This document shows, in pieces, positions 18,282-26,349 of a stretch of 64,000 bases of DNA. Made by a program: the position numbers and the translations under genes. Location: positions 188,762 through 252,761 of the forward strand of contig NZ_JAMQAW010000012.1 in assembly GCF_023701525.1 (NCBI RefSeq), in the 5' to 3' direction. The notes beneath the pieces were generated by a model that saw only the letters and a program-made list of their open reading frames with translations, searched no databases and was not told the DNA's origin. Every line of letters starts with the position of its first letter. Position 1 is the first letter of the stretch. This stretch comes from Streptomyces albipurpureus. Its GTDB lineage: Bacteria > Actinomycetota > Actinomycetes > Streptomycetales > Streptomycetaceae.

Positions 18282-19204
18282 CCGCTGTGGGAACCGTCCG
18301 CAGACGACTGTTCGGAATCCCCTCCGCCAAGGCGGTGTTCTCCCGGCCGGGGTTCGCACCGGAGGCGTGGGAGCGCTTCGCGCCGGTGGCGTGCTCCCTT
18401 ATGGAGGGCTACCACGCGGCTCTTGAGGACCCCCGGTTGAGCGTTCTCGCGGCGCGTTTGGAGGCGGTGGAGGACCCGTTGAAGGGGTTCGCCTTCGAGG
18501 GAGCGGGTATGGGCCTCGCGGCGTTGGACGCCGTCACACCGTGGCGGCGACGACTCGATGCCTTTGTCGCCGGGCCCGGTGCTCCCCATATCTACCCCGT
18601 CTACGTCGGTGTGGGCCTTGCCTACGCCCGACTGGGGCGAACCCCGGAGAGCCAACTCGCCCGCCTCGACCCGCTACTGGGCTGGGTGACCGCCGACGGC
18701 TACGGCTTCCACCAGGCCTTCTTCAAGCGCCGACGCCATGTCGAGCAGCACGCCGTACCGACCCGGCTGACCGCCTATGGCCGCCGGTTCTTCGATCAGG
18801 GAGTGGGCCGGGCCCTGTGGTTCTCCAGCGGCGCGATGGTGGACCGCGTAGCCCGTCTCATCGCCGGATTCCCGTCCGACCGGCACGCGGACCTCTGGAG
18901 TGGTGTGGGCCTGGCATCGGCCTACGGCGGCGGTGCGGACGAGGCCGCACTGCGTTCGGTCCTCACCCACGCGGCCGCCTACCGGCCCCAACTGGCCCGC
19001 GGTGCGGCGACCGCGGCATGGGGACGTCTCAAGGCCGGCAACCAAGCCGCCCACACCGACCTCGGCTGCGAGGTCTTCTGCGGTCGTAGCGGCTCCGATG
19101 CGGCGGCCGTCGTCGAGCAGGCGGCCCACGACCTGCCCGTGATCAGTGTGGAACCGGCCTACGAGATCTGGCGCCGGCGCACCGAGGACAGGCTCATGGC
19201 CTGA
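18278..19204 (+). CDS. DUF1702 (UnbL-type) protein 4
   Basis: A 308-residue DUF1702 protein, coupled to copy 3 by ATGA. It keeps FEGAGMGL, DGYGFHQAFF, GRALWFSSGAM and ASAYGGG, and ends in EPAYEIWRRR. It is the last of the four. A 77-base gap then separates it from the oxidoreductase gene, the largest gap in the operon so far, but I see no terminator in it. Confidence 0.85.
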   Translation: MTAVGTVRRRLFGIPSAKAVFSRPGFAPEAWERFAPVACSLMEGYHAALEDPRLSVLAARLEAVEDPLKGFAFEGAGMGLAALDAVTPWRRRLDAFVAGPGAPHIYPVYVGVGLAYARLGRTPESQLARLDPLLGWVTADGYGFHQAFFKRRRHVEQHAVPTRLTAYGRRFFDQGVGRALWFSSGAMVDRVARLIAGFPSDRHADLWSGVGLASAYGGGADEAALRSVLTHAAAYRPQLARGAATAAWGRLKAGNQAAHTDLGCEVFCGRSGSDAAAVVEQAAHDLPVISVEPAYEIWRRRTEDRLMA

Positions 19205-19281
19205 GGTCGACAGCACCGGTCGAGCGGCACCACCGATTGATCCATTCACGTCCGGAGCCACCCGAAGGAAGGGAATCAGCC

Positions 19282-20541
19282 GTGTACGACGCCATCGTGA
19301 TCGGTGCCCGTGTGTCCGGCGCACCCACTGCCATGCTGCTCGCCCGGAGGGGATACCGGGTGCTGCTGCTGGACCGGGCCACTTTCCCCAGTGACACCGT
19401 CTCGACTCATATGATCACCGTCGAGGGCAGCGCCCAACTCAGGCGCTGGGGCCTGCTCGGCCAGATAGAGGCCTCCCGATGCCCCGCCGTGACGAACATC
19501 GTCCTCGACCTCTGCTTCGACCGGTACGGCCACTTCACCCTGGAGGGCTTCCCCTACCCGGTCGACGACGGATTCGCCGCCCTGTACGCGCCCAAGCGCA
19601 CGATCCTGGACAAGATCCTGGTCGACGCGGCAGCGGCTGCGGGCGCCGACGTCCGCGAGGGGTTCTCCGTCCGGGAGGTGCTCACCGAGGACGGCCGAGT
19701 GGTGGGGGTCCGCGGGCGCGGGGCCAGCGGCATCACCATCACCGAGCGGGCGCGTATGGTCATCGGCGCGGACGGGCTGCGGTCGATCGTCGCGCAGACC
19801 GTCTCGGCGCCCGAGTACCACGTCGTTCCCCCCAAGGCGTTCGGCTACTACACCTACTGGGACGACGTGGAGCTCAGGGGCCTGGAGTTCTACACCCGCC
19901 CGGGCGGCACCGTGATCGCGTTTCCGACCCATGACGATCAGGCCGCCGTGTTCGTCGAGCGGCCCGAGCGCGACTTCGCCGACTTCAAGGCCGATGTGCA
20001 TGCCGGCTACCGGAAGACGGTCGACGACATCGCTCCCGACCTGGGCTCGCGCCTCGAAGCCGGGAGACTCGCGCACCGGTTCATGGGAGCGGGAAACCGC
20101 CCCAACTTCTTCCGGAAGCCCTTCGGACCCGGGTGGGCCCTGGTCGGTGACGCGGGCGTCCACAAGGACCCGATCACCGCCCAGGGCATCACCGACGCGT
20201 TCCGGGATGCCGAACTGCTCGCTCAGGCGCTCGACGACGGGTTCTCCGGGCGGATGCCCGTCGAAACAGCTCTGCGTACCTACGAGTACCGGCGCAACGA
20301 GGCACTCAAGCCCCTCTACGACTTCATCGTGGACCATGCCGCCATGGAACCGTTCGAACCCGCCTTCCAGGACGTGCTCGCCGCGATGCGGAACGACCAG
20401 GACGCCGTCAACCGGTTCTTCGGAGTCATCCAGAACACCGTCCCCTGGGCGGAGTTCTTCTCCCCCCGGAATCTGTCCGCCCTCATGGGCCTCACCGACC
20501 CGGACGTTCCCGCCAGGCCGAGACTCGCCGACGTCGGCTGA
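19282..20541 (+). CDS. FAD-dependent oxidoreductase (geranylgeranyl reductase / PHBH-like)
   Basis: A 419-residue flavoprotein. GTG 19282 sits behind GAAGGAAGGGAA and starts directly at the FAD Rossmann fold (YDAIVIGARVSG), in which the usual GxGxxG reads G-A-R-V-S-G. The second FAD motif is seen as GDAGVHKDPITAQG, and ERARMVIGADGLRS is the family DG motif. Proteins with this layout are hydroxylases or saturating/desaturating reductases; the latter take electrons from ferredoxin. A ferredoxin gene follows 69 bases downstream, which favours a ferredoxin-linked redox step on the polyketide. It does not carry halogenase signatures. Confidence 0.82.
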   Translation: MYDAIVIGARVSGAPTAMLLARRGYRVLLLDRATFPSDTVSTHMITVEGSAQLRRWGLLGQIEASRCPAVTNIVLDLCFDRYGHFTLEGFPYPVDDGFAALYAPKRTILDKILVDAAAAAGADVREGFSVREVLTEDGRVVGVRGRGASGITITERARMVIGADGLRSIVAQTVSAPEYHVVPPKAFGYYTYWDDVELRGLEFYTRPGGTVIAFPTHDDQAAVFVERPERDFADFKADVHAGYRKTVDDIAPDLGSRLEAGRLAHRFMGAGNRPNFFRKPFGPGWALVGDAGVHKDPITAQGITDAFRDAELLAQALDDGFSGRMPVETALRTYEYRRNEALKPLYDFIVDHAAMEPFEPAFQDVLAAMRNDQDAVNRFFGVIQNTVPWAEFFSPRNLSALMGLTDPDVPARPRLADVG

Positions 20542-20610
20542 GCGGGCACACCCCAGACGGTCCCCGGGACCCGGTCCCGTTCCATCCCTCACTTCCATGT
20601 GGAGGCTCCC

Positions 20611-20880
20611 ATGGCCTATGTGATCACCGAAGCCTGCGCCGGGAACAAGGACACCGCCTGTTGGGAAGCGTGTCCTGTCGACGCGATCCACCCCGGCCCC
20701 AACGAGGCGTCCTTCGGCGAGCACACCCAGCTCTATATCGACCCGACCGAGTGCATCGACTGCAGCGCCTGCGAGCCGGTGTGTCCCGTGGAAGCGATCT
20801 TCCCCGAGGACGATGTGCCGGAGGAGTCGCGGAACTCCATCGCCGTCAACCACCACTTCTTCGGTGCCCAGACGTCCTGA
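20611..20880 (+). CDS. 7Fe-type ferredoxin (FdxA-like)
   Basis: An 89-residue ferredoxin. Cysteines at 9, 17, 21 (followed by Pro) and 48, 51, 54, 58 match the FdxA pattern: by family analogy 9, 17 and 58 bind a [3Fe-4S] cluster and 21, 48, 51, 54 a [4Fe-4S] cluster. ATG 20611 has GGAGG five bases upstream; a GTG four codons earlier would overlap that site. It probably delivers electrons to the preceding FAD enzyme. No ferredoxin reductase gene is present here, so it would rely on one encoded elsewhere. Confidence 0.92.
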   Translation: MAYVITEACAGNKDTACWEACPVDAIHPGPNEASFGEHTQLYIDPTECIDCSACEPVCPVEAIFPEDDVPEESRNSIAVNHHFFGAQTS

Positions 20881-20973
20881 TGCCACCGGAACTCCGTCAC
20901 TGGTCGGTTGGCTGTCGGGTCCCAGCGGTGGCCGTCCGTGGGGTAGCCGTACAGCAGCCCTCGCATGAAGTGC

Positions 20974-21012
20974 GTACAGGCTGTTTGTACGTACAGTGCA
21001 CGCAGACTGTAC
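20974..21012. promoter_or_regulatory. TetR operator pair and overlapping promoter
   Basis: Two adjacent inverted repeats: GTACA-N7-TGTAC (20974-20990) and GTACAGT-N8-ACTGTAC (20991-21012). They give four GTACA half-sites just ahead of the TetR start. A possible promoter overlaps them: TTGTAC (20985-20990), 17 bases, TGTACG (21008-21013). This layout fits autoregulation by the downstream TetR protein. Confidence 0.62.
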
Positions 21013-21034
21013 GGACCTCAAGAGGGCAGGCAGG

Positions 21035-21646
21035 ATGGAAACAGCCAGCAGTAAGCACTCCGAGCGTTCCCGGGCCACTCGGAGCGCGCTTGTGGCAGCC
21101 GCCCGGCGGCTGTTCGCCGAACGCGGTTACGCCGGTGTGGGAACCGAGGAGATCGTCAAGGCGGCGGGAGTGACCCGCGGGGCGCTCTACCACCAGTTCC
21201 GCGACAAGTCCGACCTGTTTGACGCCACGGTCCAGGCTGTCGAGGCGGACATCACCCAGCACATCAGGACCGAGGTCCTGGCGACCGCGCCCGACCCGGT
21301 CCAAGCCCTCAGGGAGGGCGCTCGTGCCTTCCTCGACGCCTTCACCGAACCGGAGGCGGAACGCATCCTGCTGCTCGATGCCCCGGGAGTCCTCGGATGG
21401 CGGCGTTGGCGCGAGATCGGCCAGGAACACGGCCTCGGGGTGATCACCACCGCCCTGGAGGCGGCGATGGCCAAGGGAGCTCTCGCCCCGCGTCCCGTCC
21501 ACCCGCTGGCGCATGTCCTGCTCGGCGCACTCAACGAAGCCGCGCTCACGGTCGCCCACTCCGATGACCCCGAGGCCACCCGCGCCGAGATGACCGATGC
21601 CCTGGATCATCTACTGGACGGACTCCTCGCCCGCGGCGGGAACTGA
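21035..21646 (+). CDS. TetR-family transcriptional repressor
   Basis: A 203-residue TetR protein with the full N-terminal DNA-binding domain: ALVAAARRLFAERGYAGVG, then VTRGALYHQFRDKSDLF. ATG 21035 is preceded by GGCAGGCAGG; a GTG at 20996 would fall inside the operator and is unlikely. The C-terminal ligand domain is typical of MexR/EthR-sized members and does not reveal the ligand. Its position at the cluster end, with a clear operator upstream, suggests it senses the pathway product or an intermediate and controls itself, perhaps also the antiporter. Confidence 0.88.
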   Translation: METASSKHSERSRATRSALVAAARRLFAERGYAGVGTEEIVKAAGVTRGALYHQFRDKSDLFDATVQAVEADITQHIRTEVLATAPDPVQALREGARAFLDAFTEPEAERILLLDAPGVLGWRRWREIGQEHGLGVITTALEAAMAKGALAPRPVHPLAHVLLGALNEAALTVAHSDDPEATRAEMTDALDHLLDGLLARGGN

Positions 21647-21697
21647 TGGCACCACCCGCTGTCGCCCACCCGGGCGGGCGGGCGGGTGCCGGGGGCG

Positions 21698-21719
21698 GTC
21701 CGCCGGGATAGGGGCGGAC
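21698..21719. terminator. hairpin between convergent genes
   Basis: GTCCGCC and GGCGGAC arms (7 base pairs) enclose an 8-base loop between the TetR stop and the convergent sortase stop. There is no T-run, as is usual in Streptomyces. It could end transcripts from both sides. Confidence 0.5.
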
Positions 21720-21724
21720 TTCCG

Positions 21725-22471
21725 CTAGCGCACCGACGTCAGTGAGGCGTAGACCACCACGTTGTCGGAGTATCGGCGTGTGGTCTCGTCGTACTCGCCG
21801 CCGCAGGTGATCAGTCGGAGTCCGGCGTGATCGAGATTGCGGTAGACCTCAACCGTGGGGAACTCGTCCTTGGCGTAGCGGACGGTCCGGTCGACCGTGA
21901 AGACGGCCGTCTTTCCATCCGCGCGGCCGACCTCGATGAGGGTGCCCTTCTCGGCCTTGCCCAGCTCGAAGAAGACGGCGGGTTCCTCGTTCCAGGTGAC
22001 GTGTCCGGCGATGACAGCGGGCCCGAGTTCGCCGGGGGTGGGGCCGGGGGTGAACCAGCCCGCCCTATCCGGGTCGTCGGGTGTCTCCATGGCCTTCTCG
22101 GCGTCGAGCCCGAGGTCCAGCAGGGTGGAATCGACGCCGAGGGCCGGGATCGCGATCCGCTCGGGCGCGGACTTGCTGAGCACGGCTCCTCGCGGGGGCC
22201 CCGAAGCGTCGTGCCCCTCGTGGTTGCCGCTCTGGTTCTCGTCGGGTCCCGCGGGCGGGCCGGATACCCCACCCGAAGCCGTGGGGACCGTATCGGCCTG
22301 CGGCGGGGCGGGTTCCTGACGCAGGCCCCCCGCGGTGAGCAGCGCGATCGCCAGGACCGCCAGGACGGCGGCCGCCGTGAGCAGCACCCGCCGTCCCGTC
22401 GCCGTACCGGTTACCCGCTCCGGATGCCCGTCCCCGTCGGCCGGGGTCGGGGGTTGCGGACTCTCGTTCAT
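21725..22471 (-). CDS. class E/F-like sortase
   Basis: A 248-residue membrane-anchored transpeptidase. A short cytoplasmic N terminus is followed by one membrane helix (about 29-49), a disordered Pro/Gly/Ser-rich linker (about 50-100) and the sortase barrel. The catalytic set is visible: His157 (AGHVTW), Cys223 (LITCGG) and Arg233 (RRYSDN). It should act outside the membrane, attaching proteins to the wall through a C-terminal sorting signal. It is 15 bases downstream of the CHRD-protein gene on the same strand, so the two form an operon, but that partner shows no clear LPxTG or LAxTG motif. Confidence 0.88.
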   Translation of the reverse strand: MNESPQPPTPADGDGHPERVTGTATGRRVLLTAAAVLAVLAIALLTAGGLRQEPAPPQADTVPTASGGVSGPPAGPDENQSGNHEGHDASGPPRGAVLSKSAPERIAIPALGVDSTLLDLGLDAEKAMETPDDPDRAGWFTPGPTPGELGPAVIAGHVTWNEEPAVFFELGKAEKGTLIEVGRADGKTAVFTVDRTVRYAKDEFPTVEVYRNLDHAGLRLITCGGEYDETTRRYSDNVVVYASLTSVR

Positions 22472-22486
22472 GACCGGGGCTTCTTC

Positions 22487-23269
22487 TCAGCGACCGGGTC
22501 GGCTGGTACGGCGGGCCGCCAGGACCAGGGCTCCAGCGGCTGCGGCAACTGCGGCACCACCGGCGGCCAGCAGCTGCGGCGACTCGGTGCCAGCGGTGCC
22601 GCCCGTACCGGTCTCCACTCCGCCGACCGGCACGGAACCGACCGCGGCGCCCTTGAGCATGCCGCAACTCGCGGGCGCGGTCGCCTCCTGCGGGAGCTTG
22701 GGGTCGAGCTCGCTCTTGCCCTTGTTGAAGTCGTAGGTGCCGTTCTTGTTGGTGTCGATGCCGTGCTGGACGACGTGCAGGTCCTTGATGTTGTCGGCGA
22801 CCTTCCGCGAGACGGTGATGGTCCGCTCGTAGGACACATGGCCCTTGGCGTCGGCCACCGGCATCCGGTCCACCGCGAGCCCGCTCTTCTTGCTGATGTC
22901 GCCCTTGGTGGTCAGCGAGATATTGATGTCGCCGTAGGAGGGCAGGCCCTCCGCCGTGCTGACGACACCGTCCCCGTTCTTGTCGGCACTCGCGTCAGGG
23001 CAGTGGAAGTCGTGGCCGTCGGTGGAACCGTGGATGTGCTGTGCGTGCGGTGCGTTGGGGACGAGATTGTCGGCCTCGATCTTCACCGTCAGCTTCCGGC
23101 CGTCCAGGGTGAGCATGGCCGTGCCGGTGGCGCCGGAGTTGTTCAGCTGCGCCAGATCAACCTGATGGGTCTCCCCGCCGGCGGCCCCTGCGGTCCCCGC
23201 GAAGCCGAGCGCGAGGGCGGCGGGAAGAACGGTCAGAGCAGCGAGGCGGGTGGTGCGTCGAGTCTTCAT
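22487..23269 (-). CDS. secreted/anchored CHRD-domain protein
   Basis: A 260-residue exported protein. Residues 1-29 are a Sec signal peptide ending near GTAGAAGG. A CHRD-like domain follows (HQVDLAQLNNSGATGTA, then HAQHIHG), together with two Ca-loop-like stretches (DKNGDGVVS and DTNKNGTYD). The C terminus has an alanine-rich membrane helix and a basic tail (ARRTSRPGR), the usual end of a surface protein. The expected sortase pentapeptide is missing; the segment just before the helix reads TESPQLLAAGG. CHRD domains are found in extracellular proteins of uncertain role. Confidence 0.75.
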   Translation of the reverse strand: MKTRRTTRLAALTVLPAALALGFAGTAGAAGGETHQVDLAQLNNSGATGTAMLTLDGRKLTVKIEADNLVPNAPHAQHIHGSTDGHDFHCPDASADKNGDGVVSTAEGLPSYGDINISLTTKGDISKKSGLAVDRMPVADAKGHVSYERTITVSRKVADNIKDLHVVQHGIDTNKNGTYDFNKGKSELDPKLPQEATAPASCGMLKGAAVGSVPVGGVETGTGGTAGTESPQLLAAGGAAVAAAAGALVLAARRTSRPGR

Positions 23270-23895
23270 GGGCGGGCTACCTCCGTCGTCGTGGTCCCCC
23301 GGGTACGGGAGCCCACAGGTGCGGTGACGAACTCGGACCGCCGGTACACGGCTTCCTCAAGGCGAAAGCCGGGACGGTCTCACATGGGTTGTTCGGAGCC
23401 GCCGCCCCCGCGGATTGGTCATATGTTCGAAGAGTCGACAATCCGTGCCCTCTGTCCACGGGCTCAACACTCCCCATGGCCCGTTCCGCCACTCCAGGAC
23501 TCCGACTGCTGGCCAGGGACCCCCGGCCCGCCGCCGGGCCGCCGCCGGGCCGAGTTCCGGCACAGTGCCAGTGCCGGGCTCTTGAACCACCTCCGGTCCA
23601 CCCTGCGCCGCTGCCCGCCCGCATGGCCGACGTCCCCTTGACGAGGGCACCAGGAGCTTGGGGCAAGCATGTCGTTGGTGTCCGCTGCGGACGCCCCGAC
23701 CATGAGGGGGCGCCCTGGGCCGACGACGCTTTCGCAGCGATGCCGTCGGTCATCCGGCCCGGTGTTCCCGTACCGGTGGCGGGTCTGTTTCCGCGGGGAT
23801 CGGGTCAACTGCGATACACCGAGGGGGTATTGACAGTCGCGGTTATCGGCGTCACGGTGAGGGTTCTTCTGTGGCCTGAGAGCGGAGGTCGCCCC
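23270..23895. other. non-coding stretch
   Basis: About 625 bases between the divergent CHRD-protein and flavoenzyme genes. A plus-strand frame stays open through it, but its predicted peptide is compositionally random and without a ribosome site, so I treat it as high-GC read-through. Promoters for both genes must be here; I could not identify them with confidence. Confidence 0.4.
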
Positions 23896-25080
23896 TTGAC
23901 CGGTTCGTCAGCACCTCGTTCGGAGACCGACCTCGTCGACCGCTTACGTGAGCTCCGGCCGCTCATCCGCTCGCACGCGGCGCGCGCGGAGCAGCAACGG
24001 CGGGTGACGGGCGAGGTGGTCGAGGCCCTCACGGGCGCCGGTACGCTTCGGATGAACGTACCCCGCCACTACGGGGGCTACCAGACCTCGTTGCGGACCC
24101 AGGTCGACGCACTGAGCGAGGTCTCCGCCGCGTGCGGGTCGGCCGGGTACCTGGCGGTGATCCAGGCCGGGACTGCGTTCATCGCGGCCCTGTTCCCCGA
24201 CGAGGCTCAGGACGAGATCTTCACCAGTCCCGATGCACGGGTCGGTGGCACCCTGATCCCCAGCTCGAAAGCCGTTCCGGCGGCCGACGGTTATGTGGTG
24301 AGCGGAAACTCCCCCTTCGCGACCGGCTGCCAGGACGCCGACTGGCATCTGCTGACCGCGCTGGCAGACACCGGGGAAGGCCCCCCGGAGGTGCTGTGGC
24401 TGGCGATCCCCATGGCCGATCTCCAGGTGCTGGACGACTGGGACGTCACCGGTCTGGCCGGGAGCGGCAGCAACACCGTCGTTGCCCAGAACGTTCACGT
24501 GCCCGCCCATCGCGTGCTGCCGGTGGGACCGTTGCTGGAGGGTGCGTTTCCATCGCAGCGCAACAGCACCGACCCGTTCTACCGGATGCCGGTGATGCTG
24601 CTGTTCTGCGCCTGGACGGCCGCGAACGCCCTCGGTCTGGCACAGGCGGCCCTGACGGAGTTCGGGCAGCGCATCCATCAACGGGGCATCACCTACACCT
24701 TCTACGAGCGCCAGCACGAGGCCCCGGTGACGCACCTCCAGTTCGCCGAGGCCGCGATGAAGGTCTCCTCCGCTGAACTGCTCACCGCCGACTTCGTGGA
24801 GCTGATCGAATTTAAGGCGGCCAGCGGAGAGCCGTACACGACGCAGGAGCGGGCCCGGATCAGGGCGCAGTGCGGGTATCTGGCGCGCTTGTGCAAGGAG
24901 GCCGTCGACCTGATCGGGTCCGCTTCGGGTGCCTCGTCCCTGCACCGGGAGGTGCCGATCCAGCGGATCGTGCGGGACCTGAACGCCCTGAACCTGCACT
25001 CGTTCGTCAACCCGGCCGCCAACCTGGAGCTGTATGGCAGGGTGCTGTCGGGGCTCGACGCCGGGACGCCCTTCCTCTAG
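23896..25080 (+). CDS. acyl-CoA dehydrogenase-fold flavoprotein (hydroxylase-like)
   Basis: A 394-residue protein of the acyl-CoA dehydrogenase superfamily, most like the flavin-dependent hydroxylase branch (HsaA/DszC-type, Acyl-CoA_dh_2 C terminus). Seen are VPRHYGGYQTSLRTQVDALSE in the N-terminal helical domain, the middle beta domain (GGTLIPSSKAVPAADGYVVSG), and a C-terminal helical domain ending in a PIQRIVRDLNALNLHS segment typical of that branch. The start is TTG 23896, six bases after a perfect GGAGGT; upstream codons read on for 169 residues without a start signal. Substrate unknown. Such enzymes need reduced flavin from a separate reductase, not seen nearby. Confidence 0.8.
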   Translation: MTGSSAPRSETDLVDRLRELRPLIRSHAARAEQQRRVTGEVVEALTGAGTLRMNVPRHYGGYQTSLRTQVDALSEVSAACGSAGYLAVIQAGTAFIAALFPDEAQDEIFTSPDARVGGTLIPSSKAVPAADGYVVSGNSPFATGCQDADWHLLTALADTGEGPPEVLWLAIPMADLQVLDDWDVTGLAGSGSNTVVAQNVHVPAHRVLPVGPLLEGAFPSQRNSTDPFYRMPVMLLFCAWTAANALGLAQAALTEFGQRIHQRGITYTFYERQHEAPVTHLQFAEAAMKVSSAELLTADFVELIEFKAASGEPYTTQERARIRAQCGYLARLCKEAVDLIGSASGASSLHREVPIQRIVRDLNALNLHSFVNPAANLELYGRVLSGLDAGTPFL

Positions 25081-25356
25081 GAGTGCTTCAGGGCGGCGGG
25101 CAACGCGGTCCAGGACCGGGAGCGGGAGCGGGTCGTGGCGGGAGAAGCCCAAGGCGTCCGCTCCGCCGAGGCCCGGGGCCGCCGATGTGTTCTCGGCCAG
25201 GGCCGCGGCGGAACCGCACAGAACGGGCTCCCCCACCGACACCCTTGGTGACTCAACACGACTCCCATGGTGTCCAGCGCCATGGAAAGCCCGCAGGTCC
25301 CGGTGTTCCTCTGCGCCAGGGCTCCCCCGGTTCGAGGGCATCCGGGATCATGGGGC

Positions 25357-26349
25357 ATGCTCCCGGATGAGTGGTACCTCACCCAAGATGTCGATGACTT
25401 CCTTGCCCGAGTCGGGGACTTCCTGCTCTCGCGCCCCGCCCTGCACAACACTGCGCTGACGGACATCGAGAAACTGCGAGTACACGGAACGGCCGAACGC
25501 GACGCCGAAACCGCCGTCTTCGGCCGAATGGAGTCGGACGGCGAGGTCCGCGCGATCTGCTATCTCACTCCGCGCGGCCGCCTGGGCCTCACCGCGCTCT
25601 CCGTCGAACAGACCGATACCCTCGCTACTCACCTTGCTGGCCTCGGCCACTCCCCCGCCAACGTCATCGCGGACCACGACACCGCCGCCGCCTTCGCCGA
25701 GTCATGGCAGCGGCACTCCGGCGCGGCGCCGGTGCCCTTCTGGCGGACGCGTCTGTACCGTCTCGGTACGCTCACCCCACCGCGGGCGCGCCCAGCGGGG
25801 CGGGGTCGCGTCACGGGCGCGAAGGACCATGAGCAGGTCGTGCGCTGGTGTCGTGAGTTCTGTGCCGCCGTCGGGGAGCGGTCCTCCATCGACCTGATCG
25901 ATGCCGGCTGCTGGGGGGACTCGCGTTTCGCCGACCGGCACTTCACCTTCTGGGAGACCCCGGACGGCACCCCCGTCTCCATGGCGGCCGCGACCTCGAT
26001 CGTCGGCGGCATGGTCCGGGTGGACCCCGTCTACACCCCGGCCCACTTCCAGGGCCGCGGCTACGCGGGGGCCGTGACGGTCGAGGTGAGCAGGACCGCG
26101 CTGGCCGCGGGCGCGACGGACGTCGTCCTGTTCACGGACCCGGCGAACCCCATCAGCAATGCCCTCTACCAGCGCACCGGGTACATCCATGTCGCCGACT
26201 TCGCCGGGTACGAGTTCTCCTCCAGCGCACCACACGGGGGCCAGGTTCATGATCGACTCAACGCACTTGCCACCAGCACCAGCCGCGAGGGCCGCGAGGC
26301 GCCTGCCGAAGGCCGTGGTGAGCGAGCCGATCAGCACCGAGGTCAGTGA
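25357..26349 (+). CDS. GNAT-family acetyltransferase
   Basis: A 330-residue protein. The C-terminal half is a GNAT domain with the acetyl-CoA loop FQGRGYAGAV and the following VVLFTDPANPISNALYQRTGY, the standard beta5 to beta7 region. The N-terminal half (about 1-150) is a degenerate second domain. ATG 25357 begins a normal N terminus (MLPDEWYLTQDV); the ribosome site is weak. GNAT proteins acetylate amines of small molecules or proteins, and the substrate cannot be told from sequence. Confidence 0.8.
   Translation: MLPDEWYLTQDVDDFLARVGDFLLSRPALHNTALTDIEKLRVHGTAERDAETAVFGRMESDGEVRAICYLTPRGRLGLTALSVEQTDTLATHLAGLGHSPANVIADHDTAAAFAESWQRHSGAAPVPFWRTRLYRLGTLTPPRARPAGRGRVTGAKDHEQVVRWCREFCAAVGERSSIDLIDAGCWGDSRFADRHFTFWETPDGTPVSMAAATSIVGGMVRVDPVYTPAHFQGRGYAGAVTVEVSRTALAAGATDVVLFTDPANPISNALYQRTGYIHVADFAGYEFSSSAPHGGQVHDRLNALATSTSREGREAPAEGRGERADQHRGQ

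Noticed and set aside
23389..23895. N-terminal extension of the acyl-CoA dehydrogenase-like protein by 169 residues
   Set aside because: The extension has random composition, and a perfect GGAGGT sits before the internal TTG at 23896, which gives the family's normal length.
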